DNA of 64,000 nucleotides, from assembly GCA_964550025.1 (NCBI GenBank), contig CAZJYI010000006.1, forward strand, positions 1 through 64,000. The letters run 5' to 3'. A program made the translations under genes and the position numbers. Each line of letters begins with the position of its first letter. The stretch's first letter is position 1. The stretch comes from CAZJYI01 sp964550025. GTDB lineage: Bacteria > Verrucomicrobiota > Kiritimatiellia > UBA8416 > CAYOBW01. Below, piece after piece: positions 32,978 to 41,609 of the stretch. The notes below the pieces were generated by a model that did not search any database, was not told the origin of the DNA, and worked only from the letters and a program-made list of their open reading frames with translations.

Positions 32978-34198
32978 CTACCGGATCTGCACCAGCGTCG
33001 AAGCCGTAGCCACGTAGACGTTCCCTTGTGCATCAACGACCGGCGGACAGAGTATCTCGTCGCCCACGTCGACCGAGAAGAGGACTCTGCCCTTTGCACT
33101 CAGGTGCAGCAGGTTCTTGCCCGCGGCAACCAGAACCGAACCGTCTGCCAGTGACGATCCGTGCCGCACCGTGCCGTCCTCCACCTCATGCTGCCACACT
33201 ATCCGCCCCATCTCAATGCCCAGCACGCGGCTCTCCGTCAAGGCGTAGATTCGCTTCTTCCTGCCGCGAATCGGCGGTTGATCGCCCGGCCAGCGGTCCT
33301 CGTTCTCCGGGTCCGTCCAGCGCCATTCCTCGTCTCCTGTCAGTGACACTGAGACCAGGGTCTTGGCACCATTGCTATAGCCGGAAATGCAGAGGGCACC
33401 CTTGGCATTCGCACTCCAGTCTATTGGCTGATCCAGCGGCAGCTCGAAGCGAGACACTTCCTTTGCGGTCTCAGCGTCCGCACACGTGACGTTGTCTGTG
33501 CAGAGAACCAGGCGGTCGGTTTCCGGGATGTATATGGGAGGGAGCCGCAGCCACTCCCTGTGGGCTGCATCTCTCGCGGACAGCGCCTGCCCGAACCTGG
33601 TTCTGTCCCGGATGACCTGGGGGCTCTGGTGGGGGGGGCGCCCGGGCCAGAACACCACGGAAATGAAGTCTTCATCCCGCGGCCACAGCAATCTGACTTG
33701 AAACTCTGCGTTCATGGCGGAAGGCAGCGGGACGCCATCCAGACTCAGTTCGTTCTCAGTATTCACCGCGTCCAGGTTGCATTTCGTGTTCTCGTAGTAC
33801 AAGAGACCATTGCCTGCGGCGAAAGCCGATTTGGACTGTTTTGTCCGTGCCCACAGGCGCTTGCCGTCCTGGCTGAAGAGTGTGAGCGCTGAAGCGCTGC
33901 CCACGACAAGATGCCCCTCCCAAACCAACAGGCTCTGTGGGCTTGGCCCGGCTGCGGCATCCAATTGACACTGCCACGCGATGCGCCCCTCAGAGCGAGG
34001 GACCACCGCGATTGCGCAGTCTCGCCTGGGGCTCCCGTGGTGAATCGGGTACGTAGACAGATCATTCATAGTACTCTCCCGCCCTGCAACTGTGGACTCT
34101 GCCCCCCCTGAGACCTCCTCGTTCTGAGCAAGCAGAACGGTGAGTCCCGCCATCGCAATGAATGAGGCCGCTAGCAGTCCTGCTGAACGCATTCGCAT
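32978..34198 (-). CDS. secreted PQQ-type beta-propeller protein
   Basis: 406 residues. A signal peptide (MRMRSAGLLAASFIAMAGLT, with cleavage near VLLAQ) precedes a beta-propeller of PQQ/quinoprotein-like repeats, e.g. GHLVVGSASALTLFSQDGK, RIYALTESRVLGIEMGRIVW, SVLVAAGKNLLHLSAKGRVL and GNVYVATASTLVQIR. No catalytic residues of quinoprotein dehydrogenases are evident. It is the only clearly exported protein in this operon, 14 bases after the large metalloprotease candidate. That position suggests a periplasmic immunity or inhibitor protein for one of the two metalloproteases, an inference only. Confidence 0.75.
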   Translation of the reverse strand: MRMRSAGLLAASFIAMAGLTVLLAQNEEVSGGAESTVAGRESTMNDLSTYPIHHGSPRRDCAIAVVPRSEGRIAWQCQLDAAAGPSPQSLLVWEGHLVVGSASALTLFSQDGKRLWARTKQSKSAFAAGNGLLYYENTKCNLDAVNTENELSLDGVPLPSAMNAEFQVRLLWPRDEDFISVVFWPGRPPHQSPQVIRDRTRFGQALSARDAAHREWLRLPPIYIPETDRLVLCTDNVTCADAETAKEVSRFELPLDQPIDWSANAKGALCISGYSNGAKTLVSVSLTGDEEWRWTDPENEDRWPGDQPPIRGRKKRIYALTESRVLGIEMGRIVWQHEVEDGTVRHGSSLADGSVLVAAGKNLLHLSAKGRVLFSVDVGDEILCPPVVDAQGNVYVATASTLVQIR

Positions 34199-34212
34199 TG
34201 GATGATCCTAAC

Positions 34213-37200
34213 CTAGGGGATATTCTCAAGAGTCCAAGTGCCACCGGCCTTGCCTCCAATCCAGGTCTTGAGGTCCGCCAAATCCGCGACCGACAAATCG
34301 GTCGTCCCGCCGCCGGTTTTGCCGAAGATATGCCGGATGATCTTTTTCTTGTCACAAGATTCACCGACTTCCAGCTTCACATTCCCCGGGTCCGCAGTGA
34401 ACGTTGCCGAGCCGTCCCGTTTGAGCTTCAGCTCGTAGTTTGAACCTGCGCCGGCTCCGGCACCGACCTTTACGATTTCAAACTGGGGGAAGACCGATAC
34501 GTATGTCTTGGACAGATCGTTTCCGGCGCAGACAAGTCGAAACTTGTCTCTGATCATGGTCTTCGTGTCCGCGTCCAATTGGCTCAACCACTGGGCTTTC
34601 TGCACGTCGGTCCAGCTCGCGTCGGGGTGGACCAGGACCCAGTTGGCGCTGTCGTCCTTGAAATCGGCAGCGGCGGTGTGGCCCGTGGCGCATACATAGT
34701 AGGCGCCACTACACTCAACGACCTCATCCACATTGTACGCCGTTCCCGTCACCCAGGCGCCTTTGTCGGTAATCTCCCACCAATGGGCCGAATCGGTGGC
34801 AAATGCCGCGCTGCCCGTGTGACCCGAAACACACTGGTACGTCTTGCCGCCCTCTTCAACCAGGTCGTCGGTGGTGTACGCGGTCCCCGTCGCCCACGCG
34901 GATATCGCCCCCGCTTCGAACCTGGCGGAGATCTTCGGGGAGACGACCAGAATGCCCTTGTAGGGGCCGTCCTTGAGATTGTGTGCGAACTCGTCTTCCC
35001 CCAGCCGGTACAGGTAGAAGTCGGTTGTTGTGCCCGCCGCGGACAACGCGGCGCCTGTTTCCTTATGGAGCGGCGTGTAGACATCTTTGAGTGTCTCGCC
35101 GGCGGGGCGCGTGTACTCCAGGTTCGCGGACTCATACACCACCGCGAGCTTGTCCTTGACCTTATCCTTGATCTCGTCCGCGCCGTTGGAGCACAGGCCC
35201 GGAACGCTGGCTGCGTTTTCGTTAATCCACGACACCTTGCCCCAGTAGTGGCGGAGTCGTAACGCCTCGCAATGGAACATCAGCGACATCAAGTCGATTT
35301 CGTACGGCATGCCATCGTAGTACTGCTCGTAACGGATCACCCCCGGGAACCCATCCAAGGCATAGGTGTATTCGTCATCCAGGCCACTTGCGTGGCCAAG
35401 TTCGTGCCCTGTGGTCATGCAGGGGTAGGTCGTCCCGTCATGGTCGGCTGTCTCGGCCCTGTACGCGCCCGGGTTCTCCTCGAAATGCACCTTGGCGAAG
35501 TGACCGGTGTCCAGGGCCATCCAGTTGTCGTAGTCGTTGCCGCCATGGATATCCGCCAGACACTTGTGGTCCTGTCCGCCCCAGTCATCGCTGCGCGCCT
35601 CGAACAGCGAGAACGTCTTGCCCCGAACTTCATCCAGCCCGTCTACCTCGATTTCATAGCCTTTGGCGTTCCAGCGCGCCATAGTATTGGTCATGCCCTC
35701 TTCACGGTACTTCGTTACATCAGCGGCGGTCGCGGGCGCAGTTGGCGTCAATCGGCAACTCCAGTAGGTGACAAGGGCAAACAGCATCCGGCTGTTGGCA
35801 GTATCGACTGCCGCGTATTGGAGAAAGACCAGGTCGAAGTTCCCGCAGTCTTTTGCCGTATACTTCTCGAAGGACGCGGTCTGCTGAATGCTCTCGGTGA
35901 AAGACACGTCACTGTCGTTCAGTTTTGCCGCACGGGCGCCGACCACGCATCCGTCTGAGAAATCCTTGCCCGTTGGCAGCGTCGTGCGTTTGTCGTAGAT
36001 GTCGTGAAAGCCGCCGCAGAAGGTAATTGCACGAACCATGTCACAGTATTCAGTAATCACGTTTCGCCAGTCGCCGGCGGCATCCTCGGTAAATCCCAAC
36101 TCGCTGAAGTAGCCGCCGTCCGTTCGCGGTTTCCAGACTTTGACCCCGAAGGGATGCGTGCCGTCGTCCGGGTCCAGCCACAACTGCGCCACGCGAGACT
36201 CTTCCGCGAGCGCCTTGGCTGTGCCCGTGTTGTCCTCGTCCTCAATGATCTGGTTGTCACCATTGTCCGTGAGCACGATGTCGTCCAACGAGAAGATCAA
36301 CGGTGTGGAATTCGAGTCCGCGATCTTGATGTCGGCAGTGGACAACTCATCGAAGAACTTGTTCTTGCTGTCATCGGTGAAGCGGGCGTAGTAGTTGATG
36401 GATTTCCAGACCGCCGGCAAGTCGTAGTACTTCGGACGGTCGATGCTGGGCTTGCGCTTGTCGTCGTTGGCCGCAAGCTCCTCAATCTTGCGCTTGGTGA
36501 CGTCCGCGGCATCCTCGGAACACACAAACCCGTCCGGCCAGCCGAACTCGAAGAACATCGTGTTGTCGAGATCCGGCAGGGGGTCCCCATTGTCGTCCTT
36601 CGTGATGATCCACGGCAGGCATTGGCTCGCCTTCGTAATGTCCGTATCCTGATACATCCAGTTGCTGACTGCGTCGTGCGTGCCGCCGCAGGGGTCGACC
36701 GCGGCCCCGCTTGCATCGCCCACGCGTGCCCCTTTCAGCACGATAGCCGGTATGCTGACGCGCTTCTTGTTGTGATCGGACCTGCCGTACCTGCGGTCGT
36801 GGAACTCGAAGCGGACGTATTGAAGTTTCGGCAGCAACGTCAATTTGCCGGGTGCTTCCTTCGTGCATTTCCCCGCCGGCGGAATGGCGCAGAGCCCGTC
36901 CTTGGGGACGCTCAGCCCTTCCTCCTCCCAGTCGCATTTGGCCAGTGACCAGTTCTTCGGCAGGCAGAAGAACCGCTTGCCGTCAAGCGTCAGAGCGCGA
37001 AGCGCACCGTCATCCGGATCCTCGATCACGGGCGTGTCGTCCGGTACCCACGCATCCTCCTCCTTCTTCTGCACGAAACAACGAACCTTGTCGTCGCCCG
37101 GCTTCAGGGTGAATTTCTTCTTGCCGGGGGCAAGCATGAAGCTCAGGTTCCCCTTGTCGTCGCTGACGGTTTCCTTCTGCGAGGCGGTATCGGGATCGCT

Positions 37201-37950
37201 GAAGACCACCGTGACCGGGAAGTCTTTCGGAAACGGGTGTGTCTTCTCGTCAAGGTCTTTGTAGAAGAGCTGCAGGTAGATCGGTTTTGTCTTCAGCTCA
37301 ATGAGGTAGGGATCCTTCCCAAGGCGTTGGGCCGGTGCTTCGCCGTAGCTCTCTTCGACCTCGTACGTCTTGGCCTGGTCCGGCGTGAGCGTGAGTTTGA
37401 GAGTGAACTTGCTGCCGCTCGGAACGATGCCGTGATCCGCCACACCCTTGTTGTCGGTGTCCACGGACTTGTCCTTCAGGGGACCCTCGCTGGTAACGGC
37501 GACCTTTACGCCTTCGAGCACATCGCCCTTGACGGTGTCCTGGTCCTTGGCCTTCACCTTTACGAGCAACTCGCACGGATACAGCTTGTAGTAGTGCATC
37601 CGTGTCTTTGTGTCTTCGATGGTGACACCCCGTCCGGCTGCGGCGCCGTTGCCCACACTGGTTTCCGGCTGCAGTTCCTCTCCCTGCTGCTCGACCTCTT
37701 CGGTGATCTCGAATCCCGCCTCCTCGCCCTGCGGCGTGACATCGAGCGTGTACCCTCCCGCGCACAGGTTGCTGTACGTCGTGACGCCGGTTGTCTGTGC
37801 GACAGGCTCATCAACGTCACCGCCGTTGAGCGTCAGCGTACAATCCTCCTTCAGAATGTCGAACTGGTCATGCGCCTCCCGGTTCTGACGCTTGACCTCG
37901 ATGTAGAGATTTCCGGCCTTGGGACATTTCTGTTTGGCATTCCCCGGCAT
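34213..37950 (-). CDS. large putative T6SS metalloprotease effector with chitin-binding-like modules
   Basis: 1,245 residues, no signal peptide. The N-terminal 380 residues are several Ig/carboxypeptidase-regulatory-like beta modules (e.g. NLCAGGYTLDVTPQGEE, GVKVAVTSEGPLKDKSVDTD). The zinc site HELGHASGLDDEY (His849, Glu850, His853) has the metzincin HExxHxxGxxDE form. Two tandem modules of about 45 residues follow at about 1014-1108 (ATGTAYTTDDLVEEGGKTYQ and VTGTAYNVDEVVECSGAYYV, each then CxxGHT and a tryptophan). These match carbohydrate-binding modules 5/12, which bind chitin-type polymers. The protein is therefore predicted to bind a glycan and cut protein. Placement beside a double-domain protein and a DUF4123 adaptor supports loading on VgrG2. 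Confidence 0.75.
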   Translation of the reverse strand: MPGNAKQKCPKAGNLYIEVKRQNREAHDQFDILKEDCTLTLNGGDVDEPVAQTTGVTTYSNLCAGGYTLDVTPQGEEAGFEITEEVEQQGEELQPETSVGNGAAAGRGVTIEDTKTRMHYYKLYPCELLVKVKAKDQDTVKGDVLEGVKVAVTSEGPLKDKSVDTDNKGVADHGIVPSGSKFTLKLTLTPDQAKTYEVEESYGEAPAQRLGKDPYLIELKTKPIYLQLFYKDLDEKTHPFPKDFPVTVVFSDPDTASQKETVSDDKGNLSFMLAPGKKKFTLKPGDDKVRCFVQKKEEDAWVPDDTPVIEDPDDGALRALTLDGKRFFCLPKNWSLAKCDWEEEGLSVPKDGLCAIPPAGKCTKEAPGKLTLLPKLQYVRFEFHDRRYGRSDHNKKRVSIPAIVLKGARVGDASGAAVDPCGGTHDAVSNWMYQDTDITKASQCLPWIITKDDNGDPLPDLDNTMFFEFGWPDGFVCSEDAADVTKRKIEELAANDDKRKPSIDRPKYYDLPAVWKSINYYARFTDDSKNKFFDELSTADIKIADSNSTPLIFSLDDIVLTDNGDNQIIEDEDNTGTAKALAEESRVAQLWLDPDDGTHPFGVKVWKPRTDGGYFSELGFTEDAAGDWRNVITEYCDMVRAITFCGGFHDIYDKRTTLPTGKDFSDGCVVGARAAKLNDSDVSFTESIQQTASFEKYTAKDCGNFDLVFLQYAAVDTANSRMLFALVTYWSCRLTPTAPATAADVTKYREEGMTNTMARWNAKGYEIEVDGLDEVRGKTFSLFEARSDDWGGQDHKCLADIHGGNDYDNWMALDTGHFAKVHFEENPGAYRAETADHDGTTYPCMTTGHELGHASGLDDEYTYALDGFPGVIRYEQYYDGMPYEIDLMSLMFHCEALRLRHYWGKVSWINENAASVPGLCSNGADEIKDKVKDKLAVVYESANLEYTRPAGETLKDVYTPLHKETGAALSAAGTTTDFYLYRLGEDEFAHNLKDGPYKGILVVSPKISARFEAGAISAWATGTAYTTDDLVEEGGKTYQCVSGHTGSAAFATDSAHWWEITDKGAWVTGTAYNVDEVVECSGAYYVCATGHTAAADFKDDSANWVLVHPDASWTDVQKAQWLSQLDADTKTMIRDKFRLVCAGNDLSKTYVSVFPQFEIVKVGAGAGAGSNYELKLKRDGSATFTADPGNVKLEVGESCDKKKIIRHIFGKTGGGTTDLSVADLADLKTWIGGKAGGTWTLENIP

Positions 37951-37968
37951 GTCTATCTCTCTCGCGGT

Positions 37969-38736
37969 TCAGTTCGTCACGGCGGGTTCGTACTTCTTGA
38001 GGCCCAGTTCCCGGTAGACCAGGCTCACCCTGGCGTCGGCGGGCATTTCCTTGTCTTCGAGAATCTCAAGGCACCTGGACATGCGGGGTGCCTCCTCAAA
38101 GTCAAGACCGCGGTCCCTCAGCAGCAGGATGTATCGCTCGCAGTCGTCGTCCTCGGTGATGTCGTACTTGGCAGCCTTGCGGATGGCCGTCTGGACGAAG
38201 CTCCGTGTCTTCTCCTCGCCGTCCCTGTCAAATCGCTCCGGGAATACCTGGGCGATGAGGGCGATGACACGGTCTTCGTACTTGCGCATCATCAGCGTCT
38301 CCATGGCCGCCATTTGCTCGCCTCGAATGCCAAGCCCGAACATCGCACCCAGGCGCCGGGGAGGCGGCTTGGCGGGGGGGACGGGTGGCTTGTCTCCGCT
38401 TTCGAGCCCGCTCTCTATCGCGGACACCTTCTGCGGCCCGCTCAGATCCTGCCTGACCAGGATTTCCGGTACCCAGGCGTTCTTCTCGCCGGAATCGAAT
38501 CCGGGGCCTTCTCTTGCCGAGAACACCAGGAACTGCAGCACGCTCTCCTCGTCGACGATACCGTGGCTCTCGGCACGCTCCACGCCCGCGTTGACCTGAT
38601 CGCGGAGTGCCGCATCATCCATGCCGCCGCAGGTTTCGGGGACTTGCTCCCGGAGGTGGCGACAGGCCCTGGACATGAACCGCGCGTACACATCTGTTCC
38701 CAGGGTCTCCATCTGGGCTTGCCGGATCGTCTGCAT
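37969..38736 (-). CDS. T6SS double-domain protein (putative effector chaperone/adaptor) 2
   Basis: 255 residues made of two related helical domains joined by a Pro-rich linker (KPPVPPAKPPPRRLGAMFG). Copy 1: MQTIRQAQMETLGTDVYARF, GVERAESHGIVDEESVLQFL. Copy 2: RGEQMAAMETLMMRKYEDRV, AIRKAAKYDITEDDDCERYI. Domain order and motifs match the protein at 32090. It sits 18 bases upstream of the large metalloprotease and 5 bases after the DUF4123 gene. The pairing of a double-domain protein immediately before each metalloprotease argues for dedicated effector chaperones. Confidence 0.7.
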   Translation of the reverse strand: MQTIRQAQMETLGTDVYARFMSRACRHLREQVPETCGGMDDAALRDQVNAGVERAESHGIVDEESVLQFLVFSAREGPGFDSGEKNAWVPEILVRQDLSGPQKVSAIESGLESGDKPPVPPAKPPPRRLGAMFGLGIRGEQMAAMETLMMRKYEDRVIALIAQVFPERFDRDGEEKTRSFVQTAIRKAAKYDITEDDDCERYILLLRDRGLDFEEAPRMSRCLEILEDKEMPADARVSLVYRELGLKKYEPAVTN

Positions 38737-38741
38737 GCCAC

Positions 38742-39305
38742 TCAGGCCGTTGCCCCCCCCAAGTCCAAGGCGATTTCCTGCTGTTTCGGCTCTCCGTCCT
38801 GATGCTGGAACACCAGGGCGGTGGACGGACTCTCCGCTTCAAGGAAGTAGGCTTGGATCGGTCCAAATACCGTGCGCAGCTCTTCTGCGTTACATGTCGG
38901 GAGGTAAACCCTGAACACACGCGGATCGTAGTAGCGGAAGTACAGCGGCTTGTTCTCGGGGGACATGACCATCAGGAAGGTGCGGAAGTGCTTGCGCATG
39001 GTCTTCATGCCCGCGTTGTCTGGCGTAATGGCGAAAATGCCCCAGTGATTGCCCCAGCCCTTCTCGATGATCCACCGGGTGAGGTCGGTGTCGCGCTCAA
39101 GGTGGACGAGGTACGGGGCCGTCGCGGCCAGGTCAGGCTCAAGCTCGCCGCGGTACAGGCAGACGTGCTCCGGTTCGTGTTCCCACAGGACCTGCGGAAG
39201 CTCGAGGTCCGGGATCGAGGCGCCGTCAAGAACGGCATACGCTCTGGTCCCGGGTGTGCCGAAGAGCTTTCGGGAGATCGCGTCGGTAAGGTTAATGTCG
39301 GGCAT
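38742..39305 (-). CDS. DUF4123 adaptor of VgrG2
   Basis: 187 residues, essentially one DUF4123 domain. AYAVLDGASIPDLELPQVL opens the fold, APYLVHLERDTDLTRWIIEK and GWGNHWGIF follow, then FRTFLMVMSPENKPLYFRYY with DPRVFRVYLP, the conserved RFYDPRVLxxxLP core. DUF4123 proteins attach effectors to their cognate VgrG. It lies 30 bases after vgrG2 and 5 before the double-domain gene, so it should select the metalloprotease cargo for VgrG2. Unlike the two fusions at 18492 and 22887 it lacks an FHA domain. Confidence 0.85.
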   Translation of the reverse strand: MPDINLTDAISRKLFGTPGTRAYAVLDGASIPDLELPQVLWEHEPEHVCLYRGELEPDLAATAPYLVHLERDTDLTRWIIEKGWGNHWGIFAITPDNAGMKTMRKHFRTFLMVMSPENKPLYFRYYDPRVFRVYLPTCNAEELRTVFGPIQAYFLEAESPSTALVFQHQDGEPKQQEIALDLGGATA

Positions 39306-39335
39306 TGCAGATTCCCCCTATGAGGCGCGGACGTC

Positions 39336-41432
39336 TCAGTTGCCGCCCGCCTCCCGTTGCTTCCTGGCGGCTTCGCACTTCTCGCAGAACGGCGTACCGC
39401 TTTTGGCGGCCTGTTTGAGCACGGTGGACTTCGGACTGAACACCGTCGGCTTGGGCGGCCTTGGCGCCTTCTTCGGCGCGACCTTCTCCCCCGGGTCCGC
39501 CGTGACGGCCTCAACGGCCTCCTCGGGAGCCTCCGGGGTACAGCCGGAACCGGACCCCGGGGAGCCGCCGCTGTTCAGGTTGATCAGCGTGCCCTTCAGC
39601 GTGACGCCCTGCTGGTCGACGTTGATGAAATTGCTGCCGACCTTGAACGTGATGCCCGTGCCCGCCTCGATTACGATGTTGACCCCGCTCTTGACATGAA
39701 TCTCGGTGCCGACCTCCAGGGCGTAGTTGACGCCGATCTTCTCCTGCAGGTCGACGCCGGCTTCGGTCGAAATCGTGCCGTCGATCTTCGAGTTCTGGTT
39801 CCCGAGGACCATGAGGTGCTGGTCCTCTTCGATCTTCGAGAATTGGTGCTTCTTGACGGTCAGGTGCTTCTCGTTTCCGATCGATTCGTAGATGCTGTTC
39901 TTGACGCGGGTGTGGTGGTCTTTCTCGGCGTGGATGAAGATCTGCTCTTCGCCCTTCTTGTCCTCGAAGCGTAACTCGTTGAATCCGCCGCCCCCTTTGC
40001 TCGACAGGCTCTTGACGGTCGACTTGGTCGGATGGTCGGGCAGATAGGGCGGCATGCACTCGTCATTGTAGACACGGCCGGTGACGATCGGGCGGTCGGG
40101 GTCACCCTCGATGAACTCGACGATGACTTCCTGTCCGATGCGCGGCATGAACAGGGCGCCCCACTTCTTGCCCGCCCACGACTGCGCCACGCGAATCCAG
40201 CAGGAGGCGTTCTCGTCGGCCTGGCCGTAGCGGTCCCAGTGGAACTGGACCTTGATCCGTCCGTACTTGTCCGTGTAGATCTCTTCACCTGAGGGGCCGA
40301 CAACAATAGCCGTCTGCACGCCCTGGATCGACGGTTTGCGTGTCTTGCGCAAGGCCCGATACTGCACGGCGGCATCGATGGCCGTCAGCGAGCACGAAAA
40401 CTCGTCCTGCTCGTCCCCCGCGGTTTCGTAGGCCCCACCGCCGGCCATGATCGACGTGGCCGTGACCAGGTACTCGCGATTCTGCGAATCCAGGGGGTGG
40501 TTCTCGAGCGTGAACTTGTGCCCCACGGCGATTCCGCGTGCCTTGCCGCTGCCGTTGCAGATCTCGAAATCGCCCGCCAATTCCTCCATCCGGATCTTTG
40601 CATATTGATCCCCATCGCCCGTCTCGGGAAACTCGCCCGGGTAGTCGAACACCTCCGCTCCCGCCTGGGCGTGATCCTTCTCGATTTCCGAACTGGTCAG
40701 CAGGGACAACTTGGGCTTCTCGTAGTTGTAGTCGGTATGGACGTACTTCCCGGGCTGGACCTCCTGCAGTACGGACCATTCCGTGACGCGCCGTCCGAAC
40801 GCGGAACTCTCCACCCGGGGCCGGAAGTCGATGTTCTCGTAGCCGGCAAACGGCTCGTGAACGCTCTTGGAATCGCACAGCACCAGCGTGTGCTTGCCGT
40901 CCTCATGCTTGAAGTAGTAGTAGATTCCTTCCTGCTCCATGAGGCGGGAGACAAAGTTGAAATCCGTTTCGCGGTACTGAACGCAGTATCCCCACTTGCG
41001 GTACGAGGCCGAGAGCCTCTTCTCGTAGTCGGTGAACCCGAGCTCGCCGAAGACTTCCTCGAGAATGTCGGGGACGGTCTTCTCCTGGAAGATCCTGCAA
41101 TCGGCCGTCTGCGTCAGGAACCAGAGCCACGGGACCATTATGGCCCTGTACTCGAAGAAGTCGGCCTCGGGGTCGGGCGCTACCTGCTCGAAACGGGAGA
41201 TGTAGCCGTTGAAACAGCGCGGATCGCCCTCCGGCAGATTCAGCCGAAGGGTTACATTCTGTCCCACGACGTCCTTGAACTGGATCGCCTTGTCCTGGCT
41301 CACCAAGTCCAAGTCGTACTCGAATGTCTCGCTGAGCCTCTCGATGCCGGAGAAGCTCCGCAGAAGCAAGACATCGTCACCCAGGGGGGTTGCTAGCGCT
41401 ATATGCCGCGTGGCTTGAGTGGGTGTTGCCAT
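39336..41432 (-). CDS. vgrG: VgrG2 spike protein
   Basis: 698 residues from the ATG at 41432 (GAGGA nine bases upstream; a longer upstream frame has no better start). N-terminus MATPTQATRHIALATPLGDD. Hallmarks: RETDFNFVSRLMEQEGIYYY, TDKYGRIKVQFHWDRYGQ, SCWIRVAQSWAGKKWGALFM and PRIGQEVIVEFIEGDPDRP. The beta-helix (about 500-640) ends at INLNSGGSPGSGSG and is followed by an acidic, Pro-rich tail and a basic C-terminus with a CxxC pair (GTPFCEKCEAARKQREAGGN). The tail differs from VgrG1 and VgrG3 and may be a docking site for the DUF4123 protein or bind metal. It begins an operon of about nine genes. Confidence 0.95.
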   Translation of the reverse strand: MATPTQATRHIALATPLGDDVLLLRSFSGIERLSETFEYDLDLVSQDKAIQFKDVVGQNVTLRLNLPEGDPRCFNGYISRFEQVAPDPEADFFEYRAIMVPWLWFLTQTADCRIFQEKTVPDILEEVFGELGFTDYEKRLSASYRKWGYCVQYRETDFNFVSRLMEQEGIYYYFKHEDGKHTLVLCDSKSVHEPFAGYENIDFRPRVESSAFGRRVTEWSVLQEVQPGKYVHTDYNYEKPKLSLLTSSEIEKDHAQAGAEVFDYPGEFPETGDGDQYAKIRMEELAGDFEICNGSGKARGIAVGHKFTLENHPLDSQNREYLVTATSIMAGGGAYETAGDEQDEFSCSLTAIDAAVQYRALRKTRKPSIQGVQTAIVVGPSGEEIYTDKYGRIKVQFHWDRYGQADENASCWIRVAQSWAGKKWGALFMPRIGQEVIVEFIEGDPDRPIVTGRVYNDECMPPYLPDHPTKSTVKSLSSKGGGGFNELRFEDKKGEEQIFIHAEKDHHTRVKNSIYESIGNEKHLTVKKHQFSKIEEDQHLMVLGNQNSKIDGTISTEAGVDLQEKIGVNYALEVGTEIHVKSGVNIVIEAGTGITFKVGSNFINVDQQGVTLKGTLINLNSGGSPGSGSGCTPEAPEEAVEAVTADPGEKVAPKKAPRPPKPTVFSPKSTVLKQAAKSGTPFCEKCEAARKQREAGGN

Positions 41433-41504
41433 GGCGCTTGTCCTCTTAACCTGCCCGCCGGCATCTTCCTGCCGCAAATTGAGACATCGCAAACCGACTT
41501 AGGG

Positions 41505-41533
41505 AGTGTAAGGGAACAACGTGGGCCGGTCAA
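41505..41533 (-). promoter_or_regulatory. vgrG2 operon promoter
   Basis: On the minus strand, TTGACC (41533-41528), 17 bases, TACACT (41510-41505), giving a leader of about 65 bases before the vgrG2 ATG. The -10 hexamer and spacing match the hcp promoter exactly. Confidence 0.55.
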
Positions 41534-41609
41534 ACCTAAAGCGCGGCCCGCCTGGGCGCCCCCCAAAAGTGCGCCCACCCTCTGGGCGGCGGACCCCGCA
41601 TGGCGCCCC

